Assembly: GCA_023151275.1 (NCBI GenBank) | Contig: JAKLJI010000005.1 | Coordinates: forward strand, 1 to 64,000 | Direction of reading: 5' to 3' | Source: Bacteroidia bacterium | GTDB taxonomy: Bacteria; Bacteroidota; Bacteroidia; UKL13-3 | DNA length: 64,000 bases | Part shown: in pieces, positions 30,171 through 40,300 of the stretch | Layout: every line of letters begins with the position of its first letter | Position numbering within the stretch: position 1 is the first letter of the stretch | The notes under the pieces: model-generated | Told to the model about the DNA's origin: nothing | What the model saw: only the letters and a program-made list of their open reading frames with translations | Databases searched by the model: none | Position numbers and translations under genes: made by a program

Positions 30171-31577
30171 TTAGTTAATAACCATTTTCCTACGAAGCGA
30201 TTCATCTTCCAGGTAGCTGAACCGTGCACTGAAATGCCTCAATTGCTTAGGCTGCCAGTTGATTTTCATGCCGCGCATAGCTGATTTGTTCTCATTGATT
30301 TCTTGAAGGGCTTCAATCACATAATCAATATGGCTTTGGGTATAAACCCGTCTAGGAATCGCCAAGCGAACCAAATCCATTGGAGCAGGTTTTTCGGTAA
30401 CGCCATCGGCCTGCAAACCAAACATCACGGTTCCAATTTCGCAGGTACGAATACCGGCATGCAAATACATTTCGCAAGCCAATGCCTGGCCGGGATAATG
30501 CAATGGCTCAATATGCGGTAACATCTGACGGGCATCAATGTATACCGCGTGTCCACCAACAGGACGCATAATTGGAATGCCGGCATCTATCAAACCCTGA
30601 CCTAAGTATTGGGTAGATTTAATACGGTAATGCAAATAATCTTCCTGAACCACTTCTTTCAAGCCTTCAGCCATGGCTTCCAAATCCCTGCCAGCTAAGC
30701 CGCCGTAAGTTGGAAAACCTTCTGTAAGAATGAGCAAGTTGCGGCAATTTAGCGCCCAATCGTCGTTGTTCATAGCAAGCCATCCACCAATGTTTACCAA
30801 TGCATCTTTTTTGGCACTCATGGTGCACCCATCTGCATACGAAAACATTTCCTGAACAATTTGTTCAATGGAATGATTCTCGTAACCAGGCTCACGCATC
30901 TTAATGAAATACGCATTTTCGGCAAAGCGGCAGGCATCCAAAAACAAGGGAATTCCATACTTCATGCATACGTACTTGGTTTCGCGGATGTTCTCCATAG
31001 AAACCGGTTGTCCGCCACCTGAATTGTTGGTTACCGTAAGCATACAAAGCGGAATATGTTCGGCTCCTTTTTCTTTGATAAAGGCTTCCAGTTTTTCCAA
31101 ATCCATATTGCCTTTGAAGGGATGCTCGCTAGCCGGATTTTTTCCTTCAGCAATTACCAAATCAACCCCTTCTGCACCCGAAAATTCAACATTGGCGCGT
31201 GTGGTATCAAAATGGGTATTGTTTAAAATGTACTTTCCGGGACCACCTATTGCCGTAAACAGAATTTTCTCTGCTGCTCTACCCTGGTGGGTTGGAATAA
31301 TATGTCTGAATGGCATGAGATGCCGCACCGCATCCTGAAAATGGTGAAAGGATGGACTGCCTGCATACGATTCATCCCCGCGCATAATGGCCGCCCATTG
31401 ATTGGCACTCATTGAGCTGGTTCCCGAATCGGTTAACAAGTCAATCAGCACATGCTCAGAATCAAGCGAGAATAAATTGTAATGGGCATCTTCAAGAAAG
31501 CGTGTTCGCTCCTCTCTACTGGTCATCCGTATGGGTTCTACGGCTTTGATGCGAAATGGTTCTATTATCGTTTTCAT
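30171..31577 (-). CDS. tnaA: Tryptophanase
   Basis: This PLP-dependent beta-eliminating lyase (468 residues) cleaves tryptophan to indole, pyruvate and ammonia. The PLP lysine is in GCTMSAKKD near residue 258. Other conserved stretches are DLLTDSGTSSMS, PTHQGRAAE, TNNSGGGQPVS, FLDACRFAENAYFIK and PVGGHAVYIDAR. The close relative tyrosine phenol-lyase has MER in its substrate-specificity loop; here the loop reads CEI (GIRTCEIG), as in tryptophanases. The start MKTIIEPFRIKAVEPI matches the family N terminus. The 31 upstream in-frame codons contain no Trp and are not a TnaC-type leader. Confidence 0.88.
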   Translation of the reverse strand: MKTIIEPFRIKAVEPIRMTSREERTRFLEDAHYNLFSLDSEHVLIDLLTDSGTSSMSANQWAAIMRGDESYAGSPSFHHFQDAVRHLMPFRHIIPTHQGRAAEKILFTAIGGPGKYILNNTHFDTTRANVEFSGAEGVDLVIAEGKNPASEHPFKGNMDLEKLEAFIKEKGAEHIPLCMLTVTNNSGGGQPVSMENIRETKYVCMKYGIPLFLDACRFAENAYFIKMREPGYENHSIEQIVQEMFSYADGCTMSAKKDALVNIGGWLAMNNDDWALNCRNLLILTEGFPTYGGLAGRDLEAMAEGLKEVVQEDYLHYRIKSTQYLGQGLIDAGIPIMRPVGGHAVYIDARQMLPHIEPLHYPGQALACEMYLHAGIRTCEIGTVMFGLQADGVTEKPAPMDLVRLAIPRRVYTQSHIDYVIEALQEINENKSAMRGMKINWQPKQLRHFSARFSYLEDESLRRKMVIN

Positions 31578-31735
31578 ACGTTTTCTCTTACTTGGAGCAA
31601 TGGGCGGATTGCTGGCCAAATGTGTTGAGGTAGGCATTCTTAAACAATGACAAAACTCAAGGTTTAACAAAATGACTGTGTAAAAGGATGGGAAACTTTT
31701 GCATGGATATCAGGTCCTATTTTGCCCGAAGAGTG

Positions 31736-31743
31736 TACATTTG
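31736..31743 (+). promoter_or_regulatory. Bacteroidota -7 element TACATTTG of pepF
   Basis: A perfect TAnnTTTG match ends 17 bases before the ATG at 31761. No TTG sits at the ideal distance, so only the -7 part is well supported. Confidence 0.5.
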
Positions 31744-31760
31744 AACCAATCTCTTAACGT

Positions 31761-33464
31761 ATGATTACAATTATCAAACACCGATTTCTTCCCGATAAAC
31801 TTAAAGTTGATTCCTGGGATAGCATAGCCCCTTTTTTCAAAGATTTGGCCGAACGTAACATCGCTTCAACAGATGAACTCAAGGCCTGGCTAAAAGATCG
31901 CTCAGAGTTAGAAGCCTTCTTGAGCGAGAACCTTGCTTGGCGCTATGTGCACATGACCTGTGATACCACCAATCCGGAATTGGAAAAGGCTTATCTGTTT
32001 TTTGTGAATGAAATCGAACCCAAGGCTGCGCCTTATTCCGATATCCTCAACAAGAAATTAATTGAATCTCCTTTTGTGAATGAGCTTACGGGAGACGCTT
32101 ATTTCGTTTACCTGAGAAGTATTCGCCAGGAAATAGCTCTTTTCCGCGAGGAAAACATACCACTCCAAGCTGAAATTGCTAGCGAAGCCCAAAAGTATGG
32201 AAGCATTTCGGGTAGTATGTCGATAGAATGGGAAGGCAAAGAACTTACCCTGCAACAAGCTGCTAACTTCCTCAAAAATCCAGACCGAAGCATCCGTGAA
32301 AAAGCCTTCCTAAAAATTCAGGAAGCACGCGCAGCACATTCCGAAGAATTGGATGCCTTGTTTGATAAACTTCTTGCACTACGTCACCAGGTTGCAATCA
32401 ATGCGGGCTTTAGCAATTACCGCGATTACAAATTTGCCGAGCTTGGCCGGTTTGATTATACCCCCGAAGATTGCTTTGCTTTTCATGATGCCATACGTCA
32501 AGAAGTGATGCCTTTGGTAAAAGCCTTCAACGAGAAAAGACAAAAGGAACTCGGACATACCCTTCGTCCCTGGGATTTGGAAGTGGACACCCAAAATCGT
32601 CCTGCCTTGGAACCTTTTACAAGCGGAGCAGATTTAATTGACAAAACCATTCATTGCTTCCGCAAAGTTGACGATTACTTTGCCTGGTGCATTGAAACCA
32701 TGGATAATATGGAACGCCTTGACCTGGAAAGCAGAAAAGGCAAAGCTCCCGGAGGATACAATTATCCAATGGCAGAAACCAGCGTTCCTTTTATCTTTAT
32801 GAACGCAGCCAGCAGCACCCGCGATGTGGAAACAATGGTGCACGAAGGTGGCCATGCCGTTCATTCCTTTTTAAGCAAAGACCTTGAACTCGCAGCTTTC
32901 AAAAACTGTCCAAGCGAAGTGGCAGAGCTTGCCAGCATGAGCATGGAATTGATAAGCTACGAAGGTCAGGATGAGTTTTACAAAAATACCGAAGACTTTA
33001 ACCGGGCCAAAGAAGAACACCTGGAAGGCATTATCAAAATTCTTCCCTGGATTGCCACTATCGATAAATTCCAACATTGGTTGTACACCCATCCCGGACA
33101 TACCGCAGCAGAACGCCGCGCTTACTGGGTTGAATTGAGCAATGAGTTTGGAACAGGACTGGTAGATTGGTCGGGTTACGAGCAATTCCGCCAAACAGGA
33201 TGGCAAAAACAATTGCATTTGTTTGAAGTACCATTTTACTACATCGAATACGGCATTGCCCAACTGGGCGCTCTTGCCGTTTGGAGAAATTACCTCAACA
33301 ACAAGCAAAAGGCCATTGAACAATACAAAGAAGCACTAAGCTTGGGCTATACCAAACCTATTGGAAAAATTTATGAGGCTGCCGGTATTGAATTCAATTT
33401 CACGGCTACTTATATCCGCGAGTTGATGCAGTTTGTTAAATCTGAATTGGAGAAATTAGCATGA
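31761..33464 (+). CDS. M3 family oligoendopeptidase (PepF-like)
   Basis: This cytoplasmic zinc metallopeptidase (567 residues) degrades short peptides. The zinc motif HEGGH is at residues 361-365 (Glu362 catalytic), with the third ligand expected in ELASMSMELISYE about 25 residues on. The C-terminal half (FYYIEYGIAQLGALAVWRNY) is typical of the M3B branch. No signal peptide is seen. It overlaps the next gene by 4 bases (ATGA), so it opens a plus-strand run of four closely spaced genes. Confidence 0.92.
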   Translation: MITIIKHRFLPDKLKVDSWDSIAPFFKDLAERNIASTDELKAWLKDRSELEAFLSENLAWRYVHMTCDTTNPELEKAYLFFVNEIEPKAAPYSDILNKKLIESPFVNELTGDAYFVYLRSIRQEIALFREENIPLQAEIASEAQKYGSISGSMSIEWEGKELTLQQAANFLKNPDRSIREKAFLKIQEARAAHSEELDALFDKLLALRHQVAINAGFSNYRDYKFAELGRFDYTPEDCFAFHDAIRQEVMPLVKAFNEKRQKELGHTLRPWDLEVDTQNRPALEPFTSGADLIDKTIHCFRKVDDYFAWCIETMDNMERLDLESRKGKAPGGYNYPMAETSVPFIFMNAASSTRDVETMVHEGGHAVHSFLSKDLELAAFKNCPSEVAELASMSMELISYEGQDEFYKNTEDFNRAKEEHLEGIIKILPWIATIDKFQHWLYTHPGHTAAERRAYWVELSNEFGTGLVDWSGYEQFRQTGWQKQLHLFEVPFYYIEYGIAQLGALAVWRNYLNNKQKAIEQYKEALSLGYTKPIGKIYEAAGIEFNFTATYIRELMQFVKSELEKLA

Positions 33465-34063
33465 AAATAATCTGTGTAGGCCGAAATTATGCCGAACATG
33501 CCAAGGAACTGGGCAATGCTATTCCCGAAAATCCGGTACTTTTCCTCAAACCGGATACGGCCCTTCTAAAAAGTGGAGAAGCATTTTACCATCCCGACTT
33601 CAGCCAGGATGTTCATCACGAAGCTGAATTGGTGCTTAAAATTGGCAAAATGGGAAAGCGCATTCAGGAGAAATTTGCCCTGGGTTATATCTCCGAAATC
33701 ACTTTGGGGATTGATTTCACCGCTCGCGATATTCAAGCCGAACAAAAGAAAAAAGGATTGCCCTGGGAAATTGCAAAAGCCTTTGATGGCTCTGCTCCCA
33801 TTGGCGATTTTATTCCCTTTGCTCCGGAAACCGATTACAACTTTTTCTTGTTAAAAAACGGCGATACCGTTCAAGAAGGAAACCCAAGTATGATGCTGTT
33901 CAATTTTGCACAATTGATTAGCTATATCTCCGGTTACTTTACCCTCAAAACCGGCGACCTAATATATACAGGAACTCCTGCCGGAGTTGGCCCGGTAAAA
34001 ATGGGTGATGTATTGGAAGGTTTTCTCAACGGAAAAAAGGTTTTACATACCGAAGTAAAATAA
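33461..34063 (+). CDS. Fumarylacetoacetate hydrolase family protein
   Basis: This is a small FAH-fold enzyme (200 residues) of the acylpyruvase / oxaloacetate-tautomerase branch. Visible signatures are CVGRNYAEHAKELG at the N terminus, PVLFLKPDTALL, the metal Glu pair in VHHEAELVLKIGK, then GIDFTARDIQ and DLIYTGTPAGVGPVKMGD near the C terminus. Its ATG overlaps the pepF stop codon. Members of this branch have been shown to act on acylpyruvates or enol-oxaloacetate; which applies here is open. Confidence 0.9.
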   Translation: MKIICVGRNYAEHAKELGNAIPENPVLFLKPDTALLKSGEAFYHPDFSQDVHHEAELVLKIGKMGKRIQEKFALGYISEITLGIDFTARDIQAEQKKKGLPWEIAKAFDGSAPIGDFIPFAPETDYNFFLLKNGDTVQEGNPSMMLFNFAQLISYISGYFTLKTGDLIYTGTPAGVGPVKMGDVLEGFLNGKKVLHTEVK

Positions 34064-34066
34064 GGC

Positions 34067-35833
34067 ATGAAGCTCAGTTTCCTGCTTGGTTTGTGCGCAT
34101 TCATTTGGGCTTATACCGGCTTTTCACAAGGCTCGTATAAGCCCTATTTCAGGTATCCGCTCGATTCAGCCGTGCACCTGGTTTCGCCTTTTGGCTCCTT
34201 GCGCGACAACCATTTTCATAGCGGTATCGACTTAAAAACCCAAGAACGCGAAGGCCTTCCGGTTTACGCAGCAGCTAACGGTTACATTTCCCGAATTAAA
34301 GTTGCCTCCAATGGATATGGTCGTGCCATTTACATCGATCATCCCAATGGATTTACCACCGTGTATGGACATTTGCAATGTTACAAAGGTCCAATTGCAC
34401 AGTGGATTCTCAACCACCAATACCGCATTCAATCCTATAATTTTGATACGGTATTTAAACACCCCTTTATTTGGGTTAACAAAGGCGATACCATTGGCCT
34501 TTCAGGCAATAGTGGAGGATCAACCGGTCCACACTTGCATTACGAAATTCGGGAAACCAAAACCGAAGAAATCTGGAATCCTGGCTTGTTTGGCACCTTT
34601 CCCAATGATAGCCTCAAACCTAAATTATACCAGCTTTGGGCCTATTCTTTTTTGCCCGATGGCAATTCACCTGTTCTAAAAATTCGGGTTGATGAAAGCA
34701 AGCTGACTAAAATTCCGGGCGACAATTTCCATGTGCCCGAAATTCTGGTTTCCCCGGATACACTTAAACTGCCGGAAGATCTATATGGATTTGGATTGCT
34801 GGCTTTTGATTTCATTCATAAACCCCGCGATGAGAAAGGCTTGTACGAATACGGACTTATTCACCGCGGCAAAAAAAAATTTGGATTCAAACTCAATCGC
34901 TTTGCATTTTCTGAAAGTAAGTTCATCAACCAGCATATTGATTATCCTTGGTACAAACTCAACGGACAACGCATTCAAAAACTCTTCCGCGACGATAACA
35001 ACCCCTTTAGCGGCATAGAAACAGATAAAAGCAAAGGCAAACTATTCATCAAAGAAGGTATGCTGGATTCGGTGCAAGTTTTTGTGGGCGATGTAAACGA
35101 CAACTATTCCTATTATCAGTTCTACCTGCAAGGACTTCCTGCCAATCCAAAGCCTCGCGAAGATTATCTATTCAGCAAAAAAGATTTGCCTATTTGGTTA
35201 CCCAATTCCAAAAATCACTTCAGCATTCCCGGTCTAAAGCTAGAAAGCCATTCCGGTACTTTTTACGACACCCTTTACTTGAATGTTGAAACCCAAGCTC
35301 GTCCCAAAAATGCGTTGGGACCCTGTTTTAAGGTTCACGAATCCACCACCGCCATTCATAAAACCTATTCCATCGCCATTCAGGCAGATGCCGGACTTCC
35401 TTTTCCCGATAAAGCCATTTGCCTGGCAAGGGTTGGTAAAAACAATGGACTTTCGTACGCAGGAGGAACCTACAAAAAAGGCTGGGTTGAAGGCAGCCAG
35501 GGAAGTTTTGGAACCTTTACTGTTTTTTACGATACCCTGGCCCCCAGCGGCAAAATGTTGAGCTACACGCGCGACTCCCTACCTGTTTTCCGCTGGCGAA
35601 TCGACGATAATTTCTCGGGAATTGGTGGCTACAAAGTTTTCCTAAACGGACGCTGGCTTGCTGCTGATTTTGATGCCAAAAACGATTTACTCATTTACGC
35701 TGCCGACCATATCTACGCCGAAGAAAAACAAGCCGCCCAGCTGGGATTGCAAAAAAACAAACCCCGTTGGAAACTAGAACTCAGCGATAACCGTGGCAAT
35801 ACTTCCGTTTACGAATGGGAAACCGATTGGTAG
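34067..35833 (+). CDS. M23 family metallopeptidase, secreted
   Basis: The predicted periplasmic LytM-type peptidoglycan endopeptidase or related factor has 588 residues. A signal peptide ends near residue 20. The LytM domain sits at the N terminus, unlike most, with zinc ligands His51 and Asp55 (HFHSGIDL), then YGHL (His102) and the HLH motif at 156-158 (TGPHLHYEI), so the site looks intact. An insert of about 35 residues follows YGHL. The C-terminal ~400 residues are beta-rich with no domain I can name. Three bases separate it from the FAH gene. Similar Bacteroidota proteins sit in cell-wall maintenance contexts. Confidence 0.88.
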   Translation: MKLSFLLGLCAFIWAYTGFSQGSYKPYFRYPLDSAVHLVSPFGSLRDNHFHSGIDLKTQEREGLPVYAAANGYISRIKVASNGYGRAIYIDHPNGFTTVYGHLQCYKGPIAQWILNHQYRIQSYNFDTVFKHPFIWVNKGDTIGLSGNSGGSTGPHLHYEIRETKTEEIWNPGLFGTFPNDSLKPKLYQLWAYSFLPDGNSPVLKIRVDESKLTKIPGDNFHVPEILVSPDTLKLPEDLYGFGLLAFDFIHKPRDEKGLYEYGLIHRGKKKFGFKLNRFAFSESKFINQHIDYPWYKLNGQRIQKLFRDDNNPFSGIETDKSKGKLFIKEGMLDSVQVFVGDVNDNYSYYQFYLQGLPANPKPREDYLFSKKDLPIWLPNSKNHFSIPGLKLESHSGTFYDTLYLNVETQARPKNALGPCFKVHESTTAIHKTYSIAIQADAGLPFPDKAICLARVGKNNGLSYAGGTYKKGWVEGSQGSFGTFTVFYDTLAPSGKMLSYTRDSLPVFRWRIDDNFSGIGGYKVFLNGRWLAADFDAKNDLLIYAADHIYAEEKQAAQLGLQKNKPRWKLELSDNRGNTSVYEWETDW

Positions 35834-35866
35834 CAAACAAAGCCACTGAAATTCTGTTCTAATTGC

Positions 35867-36319
35867 ATGGCATTGACATTACAGGCAGGAGATAAAGCAC
35901 CTGCATTTTCAGCAGCCGACGAAAACGGCAACATACGCACGCTTAGCGATTATACAGGTAAAAAGTTGGTATTGTATTTTTATCCCAAAGACGACACCCC
36001 GGGATGCACCGCAGAAGCCTGCGACCTGCGCGACAACTACCAAAGTTTCATAGCCAAAGGATATGAAATCCTGGGTGTAAGTCCCGACTCCGGCAAGAAG
36101 CATCAGAAATTTATTGCCAAACACAATCTCCCCTTCTCCTTGTTGGCAGATGAAGACCACAGCGTAGCAGAAGCTTATGGCGTATGGGGCGAAAAAAGCA
36201 TGTATGGGCGCAAATACATGGGCATTCTGCGCACCACCTTCGTCATCAACGAAAATGGCATACTCGAGCAGGTAATCGACAAAGTAGATACCAAGGCACA
36301 CGCCGCACAAATTTTATAA
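35867..36319 (+). CDS. bcp: Thioredoxin-dependent peroxiredoxin (BCP type)
   Basis: This thiol peroxidase (150 residues) reduces hydrogen peroxide and organic hydroperoxides with thioredoxin. The active-site stretch DDTPGCTAEACDLRDNY has the peroxidatic Cys47 and resolving Cys52 five residues apart, typical of atypical 2-Cys PrxQ/BCP. The C-terminal part GRKYMGILRTTFVIN is also characteristic. It is last in the pepF-FAH-M23-bcp run and is followed by a terminator. Confidence 0.95.
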   Translation: MALTLQAGDKAPAFSAADENGNIRTLSDYTGKKLVLYFYPKDDTPGCTAEACDLRDNYQSFIAKGYEILGVSPDSGKKHQKFIAKHNLPFSLLADEDHSVAEAYGVWGEKSMYGRKYMGILRTTFVINENGILEQVIDKVDTKAHAAQIL

Positions 36320-36327
36320 ACCCTAAG

Positions 36328-36353
36328 AGCAGCTCAACAGGCTGCTTTTTTTT
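36328..36353 (+). terminator. Intrinsic terminator of bcp
   Basis: AGCAGC (36328-36333) pairs with GCTGCT (36341-36346) and is followed by eight Ts. Confidence 0.75.
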
Positions 36354-36602
36354 AACTCGGATTGTGCATTTGAACTTCGTCATGAGGGCCAAAAGGCCAA
36401 AGAAATTGGCAGTTTCACGAGCAAGGCATAATCAACCATTATGGTGAGTGAGGGAAACTGAGTTTACGCCCAATTTCACAGGCATTTTGGGCAGTAATAG
36501 ATGGGCAAATGCATATTCCGGGTTCCAGGGCCTTGCCTAAACGGGGCCATTACAAAAGCATCAGGAAACAAAAAGCAGTTCGGGCCCCATTTAGGCCGGT
36601 GT

Positions 36603-36718
36603 ATCCGCTTGTACTCCGCGTCGCTCGGCTAAGGGTTTTTAGCCTGTAGGCCGGGCTTTCTGCCGGCAGCCGGCCTCCACGCAAAACCCTAAAGCCAAGC
36701 GCCTTGCGGGGTACCGCT
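36603..36718 (+). repeat. Structured GC-rich repeat module, divergent copy
   Basis: This copy shares the flanking motifs ATCCGCTTGTACTCC (36603-36617) and GGGGTACCGCT (36708-36718) with the 142-bp repeats at 44515 and 49008, at nearly the same separation (about 104 bases), but the interior differs. The interior folds into nested hairpins: GGCTAAGGGTTTT against AAAACCCTAAAGCC, and inside it AGGCCGG against CCGGCCT. Confidence 0.65.
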
Positions 36719-36770
36719 GCTCCACCTAAGGCAATTGGCCATGCACCGAAAGCCGGCAACTCCAATGGTA

Positions 36771-37010
36771 GAGCCAAGGCATGACTTGGCTATCGAATCC
36801 CATGGCAATTTCACGCCTTGGCACACAGAAAAGTAACAAAATAGCCCTCCCCTCCAAAGGATAAAGGTTTAGATGGTTTATGAAGGTTTAAGTGGTTTAA
36901 GCGGTAAAACAGGGAAACTGGATAATCACGGATTGCTACCCCCTCATTACTCATTACTCACACTCTTGCAGCTCCCGGCGCCTCCGACAGCGAAAGGTTT
37001 TTGGAAAATT
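36771..37010 (-). repeat. Dispersed repeat, copy 2 of an inverted pair
   Basis: The reverse complement aligns end to end with 523-782. It starts with an imperfect palindrome at 36772-36791 (one substitution from the perfect form at 762-781) and ends with GGTTTTTGGAAAATT. Confidence 0.8.
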
Positions 37011-37366
37011 GTGAAATAAGGGTTTCCAATCCCCCTGAAATGGGTAAACATCAAGCACTAAAAAATCAAAAATAAACAAAAAATCCCAAAGTGGGAAAAT
37101 CATGCACGAGAGCCAAATCCCGAAAACTAAGAATTATCAAGCATTTTAAGGCAAAATTTAGGTTCTGGCACAAGCATTGCTAATGGCAAATCCAACAAAA
37201 TGAATTGTAAAACACAATAAATCACCCTTTTGAGGGATAGCTTAACATCATGAAACGCATATATTTGACGCAACCAACTTTTACTCAGATGCTGTCATTT
37301 TTTTACCCAATCCCTTCGGCCAAGGCTTATTCAAAGCCTGATTTCACCAAAAAAATACTCGGATTT

Positions 37367-40300
37367 ATGACGAATTTCTCCCCTATTCCATTCAAAAAAA
37401 TCCTACTGATCGCGCTCAGCCTCCTCCTGTTCACGCTATCCAGCAGTGCCCAAAACTGCGGGCCTTTTGTGAAGGTATCTGCCGGGGCAAACCATAGTGT
37501 TGCAATTAAATCAGACGGTACCTTGTGGGCTTGGGGATATAATGGGAATGGTCAATTAGGGGATGGGACTTTTACAGAAAAGAACATTCCCATTCAAATT
37601 GGTACTGCTTCTGATTGGACTTCTGTTTCTGCAGGTACAAATTATTCAATAGCAATAAAAACTGATGGAACTTTATGGGCTTGGGGTTTAAACAATATAG
37701 GGCAATTAGGAGATGGGACTTTTTCCGACAAAAACACACCAATTCAAATTGGATCGGCCTCCAATTGGGCCTCCGTTAGTTCAGGTTCTAATTTTACTGT
37801 GGGTATCAAAACAAATGGCACCTTATGGGCATGGGGAAATAATAATTATGGGCAATTGGGGGATGGGACTACTAATATCCGAAGCACACCTATTCAAATT
37901 GGAATCTCAACAGATTGGGCTTCCGTTTCAGCAGGTTTTAACCATGTACTAGCAATTAAAACAAATGGCTCTTTATGGGCTTGGGGTTCAAATGGCATAT
38001 ACTACTCCTCTGGTTGGAGTGGAAGAACTTATTATTATTATGGGCAATTGGGTGATGGTTCAAATTCTGATAAATACGCACCAGTTCAAATTGGCAATGA
38101 GACAAATTGGAGCTCTATTTCTGCAGGATCTTATTATTCCGTTGGAATCAAATCTAATGGGACCATTTGGGCTTGGGGAAACAATTACTATGGTCAATTA
38201 GGCCTAGGTACAAATTCCAATGTTAGCACTCCAATTCAAATTGGAATTGAAACTAATTGGAAATCAATTTTGGCAGGATCCTTTAACACCACTTTTGCAA
38301 AGAAAGTAAATGGAGCTTTGTGGGCATGTGGGTATAATGGAAATGGGCAATTAGGCGACGGAAGTAATACAGATAAAAACACTCTCCTTCAAATTGGAAA
38401 TGATACTAATTGGACTTCAGTTTCGGTTGGTTCAGGGCATGTGTTGGTGACCAATCTAGATGGAACTTTATGGGCATGTGGTTATAACGGAAATGGTCAA
38501 TTAGGCAACGGAAATAATACAAATAGCAATACACTTTCTAAAATTTGCAGCACTACTTTCCCAGCACCAACCCTTAGCACGTTCACACCAAGCTCAGGTT
38601 CAGCGGGCACACAAGTTACCCTTACCGGAACTAACCTAAGCAATGTAACTTCTTTGAGTATAGGTGGTGTGGCTGCAACTCTTATTTCTAAAACAGCCAC
38701 ACAAATTGTGGCAACCGTGGGGCAAGGCGCTACAACAGGTGCTGTGAGTGTAACCAGCCCGCTGGGGAATGCAACGGCTGCAGGGAATTTTACGGTGGAG
38801 GCTCCCAGGTGTGGACCGTTTGTAAATATCAACGCTGGATACTACCAATCTGTTGCTGTTAAATCGGATGGAACCCTTTGGGCATGGGGTAATAACCAAT
38901 TTGGTCAATTAGGGGATGGTACCACAACAAATCGGAACGCTCCTGTTCAAATAGGAAGTGATAACGACTGGACTTCTGTTTCATCAGGCTACATACACAC
39001 CTTAGGTATTAAAGCCGATGGAACTTTATGGGGCTGGGGATGGAATAATTTTGGACAATTGGGTGATGGAACAAACAATAGTAGAATTACTCCAACCCAA
39101 ATTGGCAGTTCGAATAATTGGGCTAAGGTTTATGCAAGGTATGATCACACAATTGCAATCAAAACAGATGGTACTTTATGGGCCTGGGGCAGAAATGATG
39201 ATGGGCAATTGGGTGATGGTACCAATACCAATAGAAATGCTCCTGTTCAAATTGGTAGTGCTACTAATTGGATCTCCGTTTCAGCAGGAGAGGGACACAC
39301 TCTTGCTGTAAAATCTGATGGTACCATTTGGGCTTGGGGGCGCAACAATTCTGGTCAATTAGGCGATGGAACTACCATTAACCGAAACACACCTGTTCTA
39401 GTCGGGAGTGCAACTAACTGGGTTTCTGTAACAGCATCAGACATGCGTTCATTTGCGCTTAAGTCGGATGGTACCATTTGGGTTTTGAACAACACTCCTC
39501 TTCAAATAGGAAATCATACAAATTGGACTTCAATCACTTCGGGCTATGGCAATACTTTAGCACTTAAAACTGATGGTACCTTGTGGGCTTGGGGTTGGAA
39601 CAATTGGGGTCAGGTAGGCAATGGAACTTTGTCTACAGTAAATGATCCTGTGCAGATAGGCAATGCAAATAACTGGAATTCAATTTCAACCGGAACAGGC
39701 CATACACTAGCAACCAGATCGGACGGTACTTTATGGGCTTGGGGATACAATGTTGTTGGTCAATTAGGCGATGGATCAACCACAGACAAAAATACACCTA
39801 CCCAAATTTGCAGCAATACCTCCTGCCCGCTTCCTTCCAAACCCGATTCCATCATCACCCGCTCCGATTATGTTATTACCGATTCGGTAGCCACCTTTAC
39901 CGTGGTGCCGGTGAGCGGGGCTACTTCCTACCAATGGACATTGCCTTCCGGTTGGACATTTAGGTACGGACAGGGTACTGATTCTATCCTTGTAAACACC
40001 ACCCAAACCGGTGGCATGTTGCAGGTTGCTGCCATCAATGCTTGTGGAATAGGGCCGGTTGATGAATTGAATGTGATTCCGTATGCGCCAGTTACCAAAC
40101 CTGTTTTGGCGGGTGGTTCCGGAACCGGCATAAGTGCAGGTTCATCCACCACCATCAGCATCAATCCTGTTCCCAATGTAACCCGTTATATCTGGTTAAT
40201 TCCTCCGGGTTTTGTCTTGGTTTCCGGTGGTGGTGAAAACGATACCTTTGCCGTAGTAATGCCCATTGGCGGTGGAGGTACAGTTACGGTTACGGCTCAA

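Larger units (their letters stand above)
36354..37366. repeat. Gene-free stretch with three repeat modules
   Basis: No supportable gene lies in this ~1-kb spacer. Bases 36603-36718 form a strongly structured GC-rich block sharing end motifs (ATCCGCTTGTACTCC and GGGGTACCGCT) with the repeats at 44515 and 49008. Bases 36771-37010 are the inverted partner of 523-782, beginning with a damaged copy of the CCAAGGCATGCCTTGG palindrome. The final ~350 bases are A-rich and lead into the surface-protein gene; its open frame extends upstream to 37250, but the signal peptide places the start at 37367. Confidence 0.7.

Noticed and set aside
30171-31577. Tyrosine phenol-lyase as an alternative identity
   Set aside because: The substrate loop reads CEI, lacking the Arg of the MER loop of tyrosine phenol-lyase, and so fits tryptophanase.
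31578-31670. In-frame extension upstream of tnaA as a TnaC-like leader peptide
   Set aside because: It contains no tryptophan codon and no stop before tnaA, so it is simply an untranslated or unused frame extension.
37478-39790. Regularly spaced repeats that might be read as a CRISPR array
   Set aside because: They are in-frame protein repeats of the RCC1 type inside a very long open frame, without unique spacers.
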